From Streptomyces sp. (GTDB taxonomy: Bacteria; Actinomycetota; Actinomycetes; Streptomycetales; Streptomycetaceae), in NCBI RefSeq assembly GCF_031181555.1, contig NZ_JAPSKQ010000025.1, positions 16,710 to 51,935 on the forward strand: a stretch of DNA of 35,226 nucleotides. Reading direction: 5' to 3'. The notes below the pieces were generated by a model that was not told where the DNA came from, searched no databases, and saw nothing but the letters and a program-made list of their open reading frames with translations. Positions within the stretch are counted from its first letter, which is position 1; every line of letters starts with the position of its first letter. This document shows, piece by piece, positions 1-7,875 of this stretch. The translations under genes were made by a program, and so were the position numbers.

Positions 1-87
1 CTGCGGCGGGCGGTCGGGCGGTGGGAGTTCGTCGCGGACGGGGTCGTGGCGTTCGAGCGGTATCTGGCGGCCGGGCGGAGCGGGTAG
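1..87 (+). CDS. C-terminal end of an unidentified protein (partial)
   Basis: The first frame is open from the window edge to a TAG stop and encodes 28 residues ending in FERYLAAGRSG. The gene starts outside the window, so its family cannot be recognised. Its stop lies one base from the stop of the channel gene on the other strand, so the two genes converge. That tight packing is the main reason to accept this as a real gene end rather than a chance open frame. Confidence 0.5.
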   Translation: MRRAVGRWEFVADGVVAFERYLAAGRSG

Positions 88-88
88 G

Positions 89-637
89 TCAGGGGGCGCC
101 GTGCCGGCGGGTGCTCTCGCGGCGGCGGAGGGCGCTGCGCAGGTGGCTGGTCAGGGCGGTGGCCGCCGCCGTGAGGAAGACGAAGGTGTAGAGGACCTGG
201 AGGACGGTGACCAGGCGGGCGGCCTGGCCGTGGGGAGTGATGTCCCCGTAGCCGATGGTGGCGAGGGTGACCGCCGTGAAGTAGAGGGCGTCCAGGCGGG
301 TGGTGAGGCCGACGAGCTCGCCGGGGTGCTGGGCCAGGGCCTGGTAGGCGGTCGCGAAGACCAGGATGGACAGGCACATCAGCAGGGAGATGGCCAGTCC
401 CGGCCGGACGCCCGGGCGGTTGAGCAGGACGTGGACGACCTGCCTCAGCAGCAGGAGGGCGATCAGCGCGAGGGCGAGGACGAAGAGGATCCAGCTCAGG
501 ACCGGCCGGCGGGGGCCGAGGTGGTCCAGGGGCAGCAGGAAGTAGGCGGTGACCATGACCGCCACGCCGCCGGACTGGGCGAGCCAGAGCCGGGCGACGC
601 TCCACGCGGAGGAGGGCGCCGCGCGGTCGCCCGTCAT
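89..637 (-). CDS. Potassium channel family membrane protein
   Basis: A 182-residue membrane protein with a canonical K+ selectivity filter, TIGYGD (residues 127-132), after a pore helix (LDALYFTAVTLA). Hydrophobic segments lie near residues 23-37, 47-64, 80-101 and 139-163, so it looks like a two-helix pore domain with two extra N-terminal helices. A basic C-terminal tail (RSALRRRESTRRHG) should be cytoplasmic; no RCK/TrkA-N domain follows. Known for the family: K+-selective conduction across the cytoplasmic membrane. No clear Shine-Dalgarno precedes the ATG, so a downstream start is possible. No neighbour suggests a specific role. Confidence 0.85.
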   Translation of the reverse strand: MTGDRAAPSSAWSVARLWLAQSGGVAVMVTAYFLLPLDHLGPRRPVLSWILFVLALALIALLLLRQVVHVLLNRPGVRPGLAISLLMCLSILVFATAYQALAQHPGELVGLTTRLDALYFTAVTLATIGYGDITPHGQAARLVTVLQVLYTFVFLTAAATALTSHLRSALRRRESTRRHGAP

Positions 638-683
638 GGGCCGGCCGGAGGGAAGGGGCGGCCGGGGCCGGTGAGCGGCGGTC

Positions 684-1115
684 CTAGGCGGCCGAGGAGC
701 GCGGTGCGCACAGGGCCCAGATGATGAAGCCGTCGATGACGATGAGGACGATCGACCACACCGGGAAGTAGGGCAGCCACACGAAGTTGGCGATCATGCT
801 CAGCCCGGCCAGCGCGACTCCCACCGCCCGTGCCCAGGTGGCTCCCCGGAACAGGGTGATGCCGGCCGCCGTCACCAGGGCGCCGAGGATCAGGTGCAGC
901 CAGCCCCAGCCGGTCAGGCTGAACTCGTACGTGAAGTCGGGCGCGGCGATGAAGACGTCGTCCTGGGCGATGGCGGCGATGCCCTGGAAGACCGCCATGA
1001 TGCCGCCGAAGGTCATCAGGGCCGCCGCGGCCGCGGTCCAGCTCGCGGCCCAGGGGCTCTCCGCCTCCCGCCCGGCTCGGTGGTGGCGCGTACCGGTGAC
1101 ATTGCTGCTGGCCAT
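684..1115 (-). CDS. Four-helix integral membrane protein (DUF7144-like)
   Basis: A 143-residue protein starting MASSNVTGTRHH. The ATG at 1115 was chosen because GAAAGGG lies 7-8 bases upstream; an in-frame start 18 codons earlier has no such site. After a polar N-terminus come four hydrophobic stretches: AAAALMTFGGIMAVFQGIAA, the GWGWLHLILGALVTAAGITL region, ATWARAVGVALAGLSMIANF, and the VWSIVLIVIDGFIIWALC region. The pattern matches small Streptomyces membrane proteins placed in DUF7144; the assignment is from memory of the motif pattern. Function unknown. It lies between the channel gene and a MarR gene on the same strand. Confidence 0.75.
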   Translation of the reverse strand: MASSNVTGTRHHRAGREAESPWAASWTAAAAALMTFGGIMAVFQGIAAIAQDDVFIAAPDFTYEFSLTGWGWLHLILGALVTAAGITLFRGATWARAVGVALAGLSMIANFVWLPYFPVWSIVLIVIDGFIIWALCAPRSSAA

Positions 1116-1214
1116 GTGGTCGCCCTTTCGGCCGTCCCCGAGCGGTGCGATTCCTCTCCAGGCTTGCACCCCGTACGGCCCTCGGCATCTCGGTGCCGGA
1201 CGCCGAGGACCGCG

Positions 1215-1691
1215 TCAGTCGGTGCGGCAGTACTCCTCCAGGTAGTTCGCCGCCACCTCGTTCGCGCGCCGGAACCAGTCGTGCAGGACGGCGACCTCCT
1301 CGGGGGCGTAGTCGGCGAAGAGCGCGGTGATGCGGGCGTAGTAGGGGTCGTAGATCTCGCGGGTGCGGGCCAGGGCGTCGGGCCGGGCGGCCACGCGGAC
1401 GCGGCGGCGGTCCGCCGGGTCGGGGCGGCGGGTGATGTAGCCCGCGCGCTCCAGGCGGTTGAGGATGCCGGTCATCGCGCCGGTCGTGACATGGACGCGG
1501 TCCGCCAGCTCGCCGGCCGTGAGCAGGTTCTCGCCGGCCTCGATGACGAAGGCGAAGCAGGTCAGGTCGGTGACGTTCAGGCCGACCCGCTGGGCGATCT
1601 CGTGCTGGCCCACCAGATGGGTCGCGATGAGCTGGTCCATCGCCCACAGCGCCTGCTCCTGTGTGGCGGGCGGGCGCGGCTTGGCTCGCAT
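1215..1691 (-). CDS. MarR-family transcriptional regulator
   Basis: A 158-residue winged-helix regulator. The core is typical: LTAGELADRVHVTTGAMTGI for the recognition helix region, then LERAGYITRRPDPADRRRVR for the wing, including the DxRxxR signature, flanked by dimerisation helices. MarR proteins are usually dimeric repressors released by small ligands. The start is uncertain: ATG at 1691 (MRAKPRPP) has a GGGG 8-9 bases upstream, while ATG at 1706 (MGNPAMRA) has AAGGG too close. It is divergent from the HGxxPAAW gene, with palindromic sequence between them that could be its operator. Confidence 0.85.
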   Translation of the reverse strand: MRAKPRPPATQEQALWAMDQLIATHLVGQHEIAQRVGLNVTDLTCFAFVIEAGENLLTAGELADRVHVTTGAMTGILNRLERAGYITRRPDPADRRRVRVAARPDALARTREIYDPYYARITALFADYAPEEVAVLHDWFRRANEVAANYLEEYCRTD

Positions 1692-1715
1692 GGCCGGGTT
1701 CCCCATTTCCCTTAG

Positions 1716-1750
1716 TTCGTGAGAGGTTTCTCTAGTAAATTGCTTACGAA
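1716..1750. promoter_or_regulatory. Candidate MarR operator in divergent promoter region
   Basis: Between the MarR gene and the divergent membrane-protein gene are nested inverted repeats: TTCGT at 1716-1720 against ACGAA at 1746-1750, and GAGA-GGTT-TCTC at 1721-1732. The words CGTGAGAG and AGTGAGAG also recur as a direct repeat at about 1719 and 1751. This is a locally AT-richer stretch in a very GC-rich region, as expected for promoters and operators. Binding by the neighbouring MarR protein is inference. Confidence 0.4.
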
Positions 1751-1792
1751 GTGAGAGATGTTGCCCCGCCGACTGCACGAAGGAGCAGACAG

Positions 1793-2230
1793 GTGAGCGC
1801 AGATCCATATGACCACGGGCACACGGTCGCCGGGTGGACCGGTGTCGGAATCACCAGTGCCGGCGCGGCCGTTCTCGGGCTGGGGGTGTGCACGGTGTCC
1901 TGGACGCTGCTGGCCGGCGGGCTGGGGATCGCCGTGGCCGGCCTTCTCGTCACCTGGGCGCTGCACCTCGCCGGGTGGGGCAAGCCGTCGGGGCCGCGGC
2001 CGAGGGAGCAGTGGGACTGGCGGGTGCGGGACCTGAGCGCACGGCAGGGGCATCCCGGGTGCCTGGGGTGCCGGCTGGCGGGGCGTGGGCGGCGCCGGGC
2101 CGCGGCGGGGGAGGAGCACGGGCGCGCGTCCGTTCCCGCGAGCAGGGGCGCCGCCGGGGACACGGGCCCCGCGGTCGGGAGCGGTACCGGGGACACGGGA
2201 CCCGTGGGCGTCGGGGGGTCCGTGCGCTGA
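1793..2230 (+). CDS. HGxxPAAW-family small membrane protein
   Basis: A 145-residue protein starting at GTG 1793, chosen because a strong AAGGAG lies 7 bases upstream (1780-1785). The N-terminus HGHTVAGW (residues 8-15) matches the HGxxPAAW signature of short actinobacterial membrane proteins. Two transmembrane segments follow (about 16-36 and 38-58). The tail contains CLGC (Cys90, Cys93) and a low-complexity G/T/A-rich C-terminus. Family function is unknown. It is divergent from the MarR gene and may be under its control. Confidence 0.75.
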   Translation: MSADPYDHGHTVAGWTGVGITSAGAAVLGLGVCTVSWTLLAGGLGIAVAGLLVTWALHLAGWGKPSGPRPREQWDWRVRDLSARQGHPGCLGCRLAGRGRRRAAAGEEHGRASVPASRGAAGDTGPAVGSGTGDTGPVGVGGSVR

Positions 2231-2279
2231 GTCCTCGCGCGGCGCGCGTTGTCAGTGATGGCCCCTACTCTCGTCGGAG

Positions 2280-3155
2280 ATGGCACAGGCATGGAGGTGC
2301 TCGGGGCTGCGGTGGTCCGCGGACGGTCCCGTGCTGGTGTGGGACGGCGGGCGGCGCAGTGCGCTGACCCGGGGGAAGCGGGTGGCCTTCGGGGTCGGGG
2401 AAGGGGACGTGCGGACCTGCGTGGGTGCCCGGGGGCATCCGTGTCCGCTCGGGGCGGTGGTGCCGGCGCGGAGTACGGGGGCGCGCTGCGAGGAGTGCGC
2501 GCGGCTGGACCGGGCGCACTCCGTGGCCGCCGACACCCTCGACGATCCGCGGCCGTACCGCGTCTACCTGGCGTGGTTCGGGCCCGGGATGGCCAAGGTC
2601 GGGATCACCGCGGTGGCGCGTGGCTCGGCACGGCTGCTGGAGCAGGGGGCGGTCTGCTTCAGCTGGCTGGGCACCGGGCCGCTGATGGCGGCGCGGCGCA
2701 CCGAGGAGCTGCTGCGTGCCGCGCTCGGGGTGCCCGACCGGATCCCCTACACCGACAAGCGGGCGGTGCGGGCGGCACTTCCCGAGGGGGAGGCGGAACG
2801 GGCCGCGGAGATCGCCGGGTTGCACGCGCGGGCGGTGGCGCTGAGCGGCTGGCCGGAGTCGCTCGGCCGTGAGCCGTTCCGGCCCGTCGATCACGTCGGG
2901 GTGTTCGGGCTGGCGGGGCTGCCGGCCGCCGTGGGGGAGGTGAGCGAGCTGGTCGCGGGGGGTGTGGTGAGCGGGGAGCTGGTGGCCGCCGCCGGGCCGG
3001 ACCTGCATCTGGCGACGAGCGGCGGGGTGGTGGTGCTGGACACGCGGCTGCTGGCCGGGTGGGGGCTGGTTCCGGTCGGAGGGCGGGAGCGGGAGCCCGA
3101 CGTGCCGGTCAGGAGGTCCAAGGGGAGGGCGGGACTGCAGGACGGGCTGTTCTGA
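2280..3155 (+). CDS. DUF2797 domain protein
   Basis: A 291-residue soluble protein of the DUF2797 family. The N-terminal half has four cysteines spaced like a metal site (C47 and C55 in TCVGARGHPC; C70 and C73 in CEEC), then YRVYLAWFGPGMAKVGIT (residues 93-110), a motif that recalls the opening of GIY-YIG-like folds (inference). The C-terminal half ends in basic, likely disordered sequence. GGAG directly abuts the ATG, too close for a normal ribosome site, and TACTCT (2266-2271) sits where a -10 element would give a leaderless transcript. No function is established. Confidence 0.75.
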   Translation: MAQAWRCSGLRWSADGPVLVWDGGRRSALTRGKRVAFGVGEGDVRTCVGARGHPCPLGAVVPARSTGARCEECARLDRAHSVAADTLDDPRPYRVYLAWFGPGMAKVGITAVARGSARLLEQGAVCFSWLGTGPLMAARRTEELLRAALGVPDRIPYTDKRAVRAALPEGEAERAAEIAGLHARAVALSGWPESLGREPFRPVDHVGVFGLAGLPAAVGEVSELVAGGVVSGELVAAAGPDLHLATSGGVVVLDTRLLAGWGLVPVGGREREPDVPVRRSKGRAGLQDGLF

Positions 3156-3259
3156 CCCGGCGCCGACCCGGTTCCGAACCGCTTCCGAGCCGGTCCGGTC
3201 CCGGATCGCCGCCTCCACGGGGGTGGACCGGGCGCTTGGTCAGGAGTGATCGTGGCGGC

Positions 3260-4177
3260 ATGGGTGCTCACTCCGACACGCGTACCGAAGTCTCCGACGT
3301 GCGGCGCTTCTGGGAAGGACTCGGGCTGCCCGGGCTCGTCGACGTGCACACGCACTTCATGCCGGAGCGGGTGCTGCGCAAGGTGTGGGCGTACTTCGAC
3401 GCGCTCGGACCGCTGACCGGCGGGATCGAGTGGCCGATCACCTACCGGAAGGAGGAGGGCGAACGGGCGGACCTGCTCAGGGAGTTCGGGGTGCGGGCCT
3501 TCACCGCCATGCTCTACCCGCACAAGCCGGGCATGGCGCGCCCGCTCAACGACTGGGCGGCCGGCTTCGCCGGTCGCACGCCGGACTGCCTGCACACCGC
3601 GACGCTGTTCCCCGAGCCGGGGGTCGCGGAGTACGTCCGGGACGCCGTCGAGGCGGGGGCGCGGGTGTTCAAGGCGCATGTGCAGGTGGGCGCGTACGAC
3701 CCGGCCGACGCGTCGCTGGACGAGGTCTGGGGGCTGCTCGCCGAGGCGGGTGTCCCGGTGGTGATCCACTGCGGGTCCGGTCCCGCGCCCGGCAGGCACA
3801 CCGGCCCCGGGCCGGTCGCGCGGGTGCTCGAGCGGCACCCCCGGCTCCGGCTGATCGTGGCGCACCTCGGGATGCCCGAGTACGAGGACTTCCTGGACCT
3901 CGCCGAGCGGTACGGGGAGGTGCGGCTGGACACCACCATGGCGTTCACCGACTTCAGCGAACGCATGATGCCGTTCCCCCGGCGGGCCCTGCCCCGGCTG
4001 GCCGCCCTCGGCGACCGTGTCCTGCTCGGCTCCGACTTCCCCAACATCCCGTACCCGTACGTCCACCAGCTCGATGCCCTGGAGCGGCTGGGCCTGGGGG
4101 AGGCGTGGCTGAGGGCGGTCTGCCACGACAACGCGGCCCGGCTCTTCGGCCTGCCCGGCGAAGGCCTGCCCGTCTGA
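3260..4177 (+). CDS. Amidohydrolase family (TIM-barrel metal-dependent hydrolase)
   Basis: A 305-residue amidohydrolase-2-like protein. Metal ligands are visible: DVHTH (His30, His32) after strand 1, the FKAHVQVG strand, VIHCGSGP with a ligand His, AHLGMPEYED, and the C-terminal LLGSDFPNIPY with the catalytic Asp. This places it with the ACMSD/TIM-barrel decarboxylase-hydrolase group; the substrate cannot be read from sequence. The ATG at 3260 is the first plausible start, but the nearest AGGAG is about 13 bases upstream, which is long. The gene runs parallel to the two-component genes downstream but is separated by 76 bases. Confidence 0.85.
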   Translation: MGAHSDTRTEVSDVRRFWEGLGLPGLVDVHTHFMPERVLRKVWAYFDALGPLTGGIEWPITYRKEEGERADLLREFGVRAFTAMLYPHKPGMARPLNDWAAGFAGRTPDCLHTATLFPEPGVAEYVRDAVEAGARVFKAHVQVGAYDPADASLDEVWGLLAEAGVPVVIHCGSGPAPGRHTGPGPVARVLERHPRLRLIVAHLGMPEYEDFLDLAERYGEVRLDTTMAFTDFSERMMPFPRRALPRLAALGDRVLLGSDFPNIPYPYVHQLDALERLGLGEAWLRAVCHDNAARLFGLPGEGLPV

Positions 4178-4253
4178 GGGCCTCTCACGTTTCTCAGCGA
4201 AAACACAGAGTGCCGAAAGAGTGCTCTCAGAGGACGCCGACATCGTGTGGGGC

Positions 4254-4991
4254 ATGACCACGATCTCGCCCCGGGGGCGCACCGAACTGCTGAGGCCGGA
4301 CGGGAGCCCCGTCCGCGTGCTCGTGGTGGACGACGAGCAGTCGATCACCGAACTGCTGTCCATGGCCCTGCGGTACGAGGGCTGGCAGATCCGCAGCGCG
4401 GGGGACGGCCAGGGCGCCCTCCGGGCCGCGCGGGAGTTCCGGCCCGATGCCGTCGTCCTGGACATGATGCTGCCGGACATGGACGGGCTGTCCGTCCTCG
4501 GGCGGCTGCGCCGCGAACTGCCGGACGCGTCCGTGCTGTTCCTGACCGCCAGGGACGCCGTCGAGGACCGTATCGCGGGGCTGACCGCCGGCGGCGACGA
4601 CTACGTCACCAAGCCGTTCAGCCTGGAGGAGGTCGTCGCCCGGCTGCGCGGTCTGATCCGGCGCTCCGGGGCGGCCGACCGCAGGACCGAGTCGACGCTG
4701 GTCGTCGGCGACCTCACCCTCGACGAGGACAGCCACGAGGTCACCCGGGGCGGGGAGAACATCCACCTCACCGCCACCGAGTTCGAGCTGCTGCGCTTCC
4801 TCATGCGCAACCCGCGGCGCGTGCTCAGCAAGGCGCAGATCCTCGACCGGGTCTGGTCGTACGACTTCGGCGGGCAGGCGAACGTCGTCGAGCTGTACAT
4901 CTCGTATCTGCGCAAGAAGATCGACGCCGGGCGGGATCCGATGATCCACACCCGGCGCGGTGCCGGGTACCTGCTCAAGCCCGCGGTGTGA
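4254..4991 (+). CDS. OmpR/PhoB-family response regulator
   Basis: A 245-residue response regulator. The receiver domain has the acidic pocket VVDDE (residues 24-28), the phosphoacceptor Asp70 in VVLDMMLPDMDG, and the conserved Thr and Lys in FLTARD and YVTKPF. The C-terminal winged helix has LTATEFELLRFLMRNPRRVL and the VVELYISYLRKKID/TRRGAGYLL end typical of OmpR-type DNA binding. The ATG at 4254 gives a standard N-terminus. Its stop overlaps the kinase start (GTGTGA), so the pair is translationally coupled and should act together on the glycosyltransferase genes downstream or elsewhere. Confidence 0.93.
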   Translation: MTTISPRGRTELLRPDGSPVRVLVVDDEQSITELLSMALRYEGWQIRSAGDGQGALRAAREFRPDAVVLDMMLPDMDGLSVLGRLRRELPDASVLFLTARDAVEDRIAGLTAGGDDYVTKPFSLEEVVARLRGLIRRSGAADRRTESTLVVGDLTLDEDSHEVTRGGENIHLTATEFELLRFLMRNPRRVLSKAQILDRVWSYDFGGQANVVELYISYLRKKIDAGRDPMIHTRRGAGYLLKPAV

Positions 4992-6550
4992 CGGCGGGCA
5001 GGAGACGGCCGCAGACCCTGCGGACGCGCCTCGTCGTCGCGTCCGTGGTGCTGATCGCCGTGGTGTGCGCGGTGATCGGCACGGTGACGACGCTCGCCCT
5101 GCGGTCCCATCTGTACGACCAGCTCGACGGCCGGGTGGGGGAGGTGGCCAAGCGCGCGGCGGGCGGCCCCGAGGAGGGCGGGCCGCGCCCGCGGCCCCTG
5201 GGCGACGAGGGCCCCCTCGACTTCGTCACCAAGGGCCCGCAGGGCATCGGCACCATCGGCGTCACCGTCGAGGACGGCCGGGTGACCGACGGGATCGTCG
5301 GCAAGCCCAGGACGGAGAACGGGGTCAGGACGCCCGAGGCCACCGCCCTCACCACCGCCCAGCTCGCGGCCTTCGCGACCGTCCCGCGGGACCCCGAGCC
5401 GCACACCGTGGACGTCCCGGGCCTGGGCGAGTACCGGGTGCGGTACGAGAGCGGCCGGAACGGCGCGTTCTACGTCGCCCTTCCGACCGACGACACCGAC
5501 GACACCATCAGCACCCTCATCCTGGTCGAGATCAGCGTCACCGGCGCCGGACTGGTCGCGGCCGGGATCGCCGGGTACGTCCTCGTGGGCGTCGCCACCC
5601 GCCCCCTGCGCAAGGTCGCCGCCACCGCCACCCGGGTGTCCGAACTGCCCCTGCACAGCGGTGAGGTGAACCTGGAGGAGCGCGTCCCGGAGTCCGAGTG
5701 CGATCCGCACACCGAGGTCGGCCGGGTCGGCGCCGCGCTGAACCGCATGCTCGACCACGTCCACGGCGCGCTGCACGCCCGCCAGGAGAGCGAGACGCGG
5801 GTGCGGCAGTTCGTCGCGGACGCCGGCCACGAGCTGCGCACGCCGCTGGCCTCCATCCGCGGCTACGCCGAACTCACCCGGCGCGGACGGGAGGAGGCCG
5901 GCCCCGACACCCGGCACGCGCTGCGGCGGATCGAGTCCGAGGCGGACCGGATGACCCTGCTGGTCGAAGACCTGCTGCTGCTCGCCCGACTGGACGCCGG
6001 GCGGCCCCTCCGGTTCGAGGAGACGGACCTCGTACCGCTGGTCGTGGACACCGTCAGCGACGCCCGCGCGGCCGGCCGGGACCACGTCTGGCGGCTGGAG
6101 CTGCCCGACGGCCCCGCGCCGGTGCTCGCCGACGCCGCCCGGCTCCAGCAGGTGCTGGTCAACCTGCTCGGCAACGCCCGCAGTCACACCCCGCCGGGGA
6201 CCACCGTCACCGCCCGGGTGCGCCGCAGCGGTCCCCGGGTGTGCGTGGACGTGGCGGACGACGGGCCGGGCATTGCGCCGGAGCTGCTCCCGCACGTCTT
6301 CGAACGGTTCGCGCGCGGCGACTCGGCGCGCACCCGTGCCACCGGTTCGACCGGCCTGGGGCTGGCCATCGTGCAGGCCGTGGCGACCGCGCACGACGGT
6401 GCCGTGACCGTCGACAGCGTGCCCGGCAGGACCGTGTTCACGCTCCGTCTGCCCGCCGTGGACACCCCGCCGGCACCCCCGGCACCCCCGCCGCCGCGGC
6501 CCTCACAGGCACGGCACAGCCTCACCACACGGGCGCGACAGGGTGCTTGA
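4988..6550 (+). CDS. HAMP-domain sensor histidine kinase
   Basis: A 520-residue membrane kinase. Its GTG at 4988 lies inside the stop region of the regulator gene (4-base overlap). Domains in order: transmembrane helix 1 (about 14-37), an extracytoplasmic sensor of about 135 residues, transmembrane helix 2 (about 175-200), HAMP, the HisKA box FVADAGHELRTPL with phospho-His281, then the ATPase domain with NLLGNARSHT (N box), VADDGPGIAP (G1) and GSTGLGLAIV (G2). The C-terminus is a proline-rich tail. It should autophosphorylate and pass phosphate to Asp70 of the upstream regulator; the signal is unknown. Adjacent envelope glycosyltransferases suggest an envelope-related cue (inference). Confidence 0.92.
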   Translation: MTAGRRRPQTLRTRLVVASVVLIAVVCAVIGTVTTLALRSHLYDQLDGRVGEVAKRAAGGPEEGGPRPRPLGDEGPLDFVTKGPQGIGTIGVTVEDGRVTDGIVGKPRTENGVRTPEATALTTAQLAAFATVPRDPEPHTVDVPGLGEYRVRYESGRNGAFYVALPTDDTDDTISTLILVEISVTGAGLVAAGIAGYVLVGVATRPLRKVAATATRVSELPLHSGEVNLEERVPESECDPHTEVGRVGAALNRMLDHVHGALHARQESETRVRQFVADAGHELRTPLASIRGYAELTRRGREEAGPDTRHALRRIESEADRMTLLVEDLLLLARLDAGRPLRFEETDLVPLVVDTVSDARAAGRDHVWRLELPDGPAPVLADAARLQQVLVNLLGNARSHTPPGTTVTARVRRSGPRVCVDVADDGPGIAPELLPHVFERFARGDSARTRATGSTGLGLAIVQAVATAHDGAVTVDSVPGRTVFTLRLPAVDTPPAPPAPPPPRPSQARHSLTTRARQGA

Positions 6551-6564
6551 GGAGGGTCGGTTCC

Positions 6565-7875
6565 ATGCGAACCGATTCCTCTCCCGGCACCCTGCCGGCA
6601 CGGGAGCACCTCCCGGCCGCCGGAGCCGGCACACCGGTCCTGGACGTAGTGATCCCCGTCTACAACGAGGAGAAGGACCTCCAGCCGTGCGTCCGCGGAC
6701 TGCACGAGCACCTCACCCGCACCTTCCCCTACGCGTTCCGCATCACGATCGCCGACAACGCGTCCACGGACGGCACCCCGCGCGTGGCCGGGCTGCTGGC
6801 GGAGCGGATCGCGGAGGTCAGGTCCGTCCGGCTGGAGCAGAAGGGGCGCGGCCGGGCGCTGCGGAGCGTCTGGTCGGCCTCGGACGCCCCCGTCCTCGCC
6901 TACATGGACGTGGACCTGTCCACCGACCTGAACGCGCTGCTGCCGCTGGTGGCCCCGCTGATCTCCGGCCACTCCGACCTCGCCATCGGCTCCCGGCTGA
7001 GCCGGAGTTCCCGGGTCGTGCGCGGCGCCAAACGGGAGTTCATCAGCCGTTCCTACAACCTGATCCTGCGCGGCTCGCTCCAGGCGCGGTTCTCCGACGC
7101 GCAGTGCGGGTTCAAGGCGATCCGCCGTGACGTGGCCCAGGCGCTGCTGCCGCTGGTGGAGGACACCGGCTGGTTCTTCGACACCGAACTGCTGGTGCTC
7201 GCCGAGCGGGCCGGACTGCGGATCCACGAGGTGCCGGTCGACTGGGTCGACGACCCCGACTCGACCGTGCACATCGTGCGGACGGCGACCGACGACCTCA
7301 AGGGCGTGTGGCGGGTGGGCAGGGCGCTCGCCACCGGTTCGCTGCCGCTGGACCGGCTCGCGCGTCCCTTCGGCGACGATCCGCGCGACCGGGACATCGA
7401 GGACGTGCCGCAGGGGCTGGCCCGCCAGTTGGTCGGCTTCTGCGTCGTCGGAGCGCTGTCCACCCTCTTCTACCTGCTGCTCTACAGCGGTTTCAGGTCC
7501 TTCGCCGGTTCCCAGCCGGCCAACGGACTCGCCCTGCTGGTCTCGGCGGTCGCCAACACCGCCGCCAACCGGCGGCTCACCTTCCGGGTGCGGGGGCGCA
7601 GGGGCGCGGTACGGCACCAGGCGCAGGGGCTGGTCGTCCTCGGCATCGGCCTCGTCCTGACCGGCGGTTCGCTCGCCGCGCTGAACACGGCGACGACCGA
7701 ACCCGCCCGCTCCACCGAGCTGGCGGTCCTGGTCACCGCCAACCTCGCGGCGACGGTGCTGCGGTTCCTGCTCTTCCGGGCGTGGGTGTTCCCCGAGACC
7801 GACGGGCTCCCCGCTCACGCTCCCGCCCCCGACCGCTCCCGGTCTTCCGACAACGACCCGAGGGACTCCCGATGA
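6565..7875 (+). CDS. Bifunctional GT2 glycosyltransferase-GtrA membrane protein
   Basis: A 436-residue protein; GGAGG at 6551-6555 sits 9 bases before the ATG. The N-terminal GT2 domain resembles dolichol/polyprenyl-phosphate sugar synthases: VIPVYNEE for nucleotide binding, ADNASTDGT, MDVDLSTD as the DxD region, GSRLSR, FSDAQCGFKA and WFFDTELL. The C-terminal GtrA domain (about 290-420) has four hydrophobic helices, starting LVGFCVVGALSTLFYLLLY. Such fusions load a sugar onto polyprenyl phosphate and may help flip it. The gene lies 14 bases after the kinase and overlaps the next gene by ATGA, so it should supply the lipid-linked donor for the GT39 enzyme. Confidence 0.9.
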   Translation: MRTDSSPGTLPAREHLPAAGAGTPVLDVVIPVYNEEKDLQPCVRGLHEHLTRTFPYAFRITIADNASTDGTPRVAGLLAERIAEVRSVRLEQKGRGRALRSVWSASDAPVLAYMDVDLSTDLNALLPLVAPLISGHSDLAIGSRLSRSSRVVRGAKREFISRSYNLILRGSLQARFSDAQCGFKAIRRDVAQALLPLVEDTGWFFDTELLVLAERAGLRIHEVPVDWVDDPDSTVHIVRTATDDLKGVWRVGRALATGSLPLDRLARPFGDDPRDRDIEDVPQGLARQLVGFCVVGALSTLFYLLLYSGFRSFAGSQPANGLALLVSAVANTAANRRLTFRVRGRRGAVRHQAQGLVVLGIGLVLTGGSLAALNTATTEPARSTELAVLVTANLAATVLRFLLFRAWVFPETDGLPAHAPAPDRSRSSDNDPRDSR

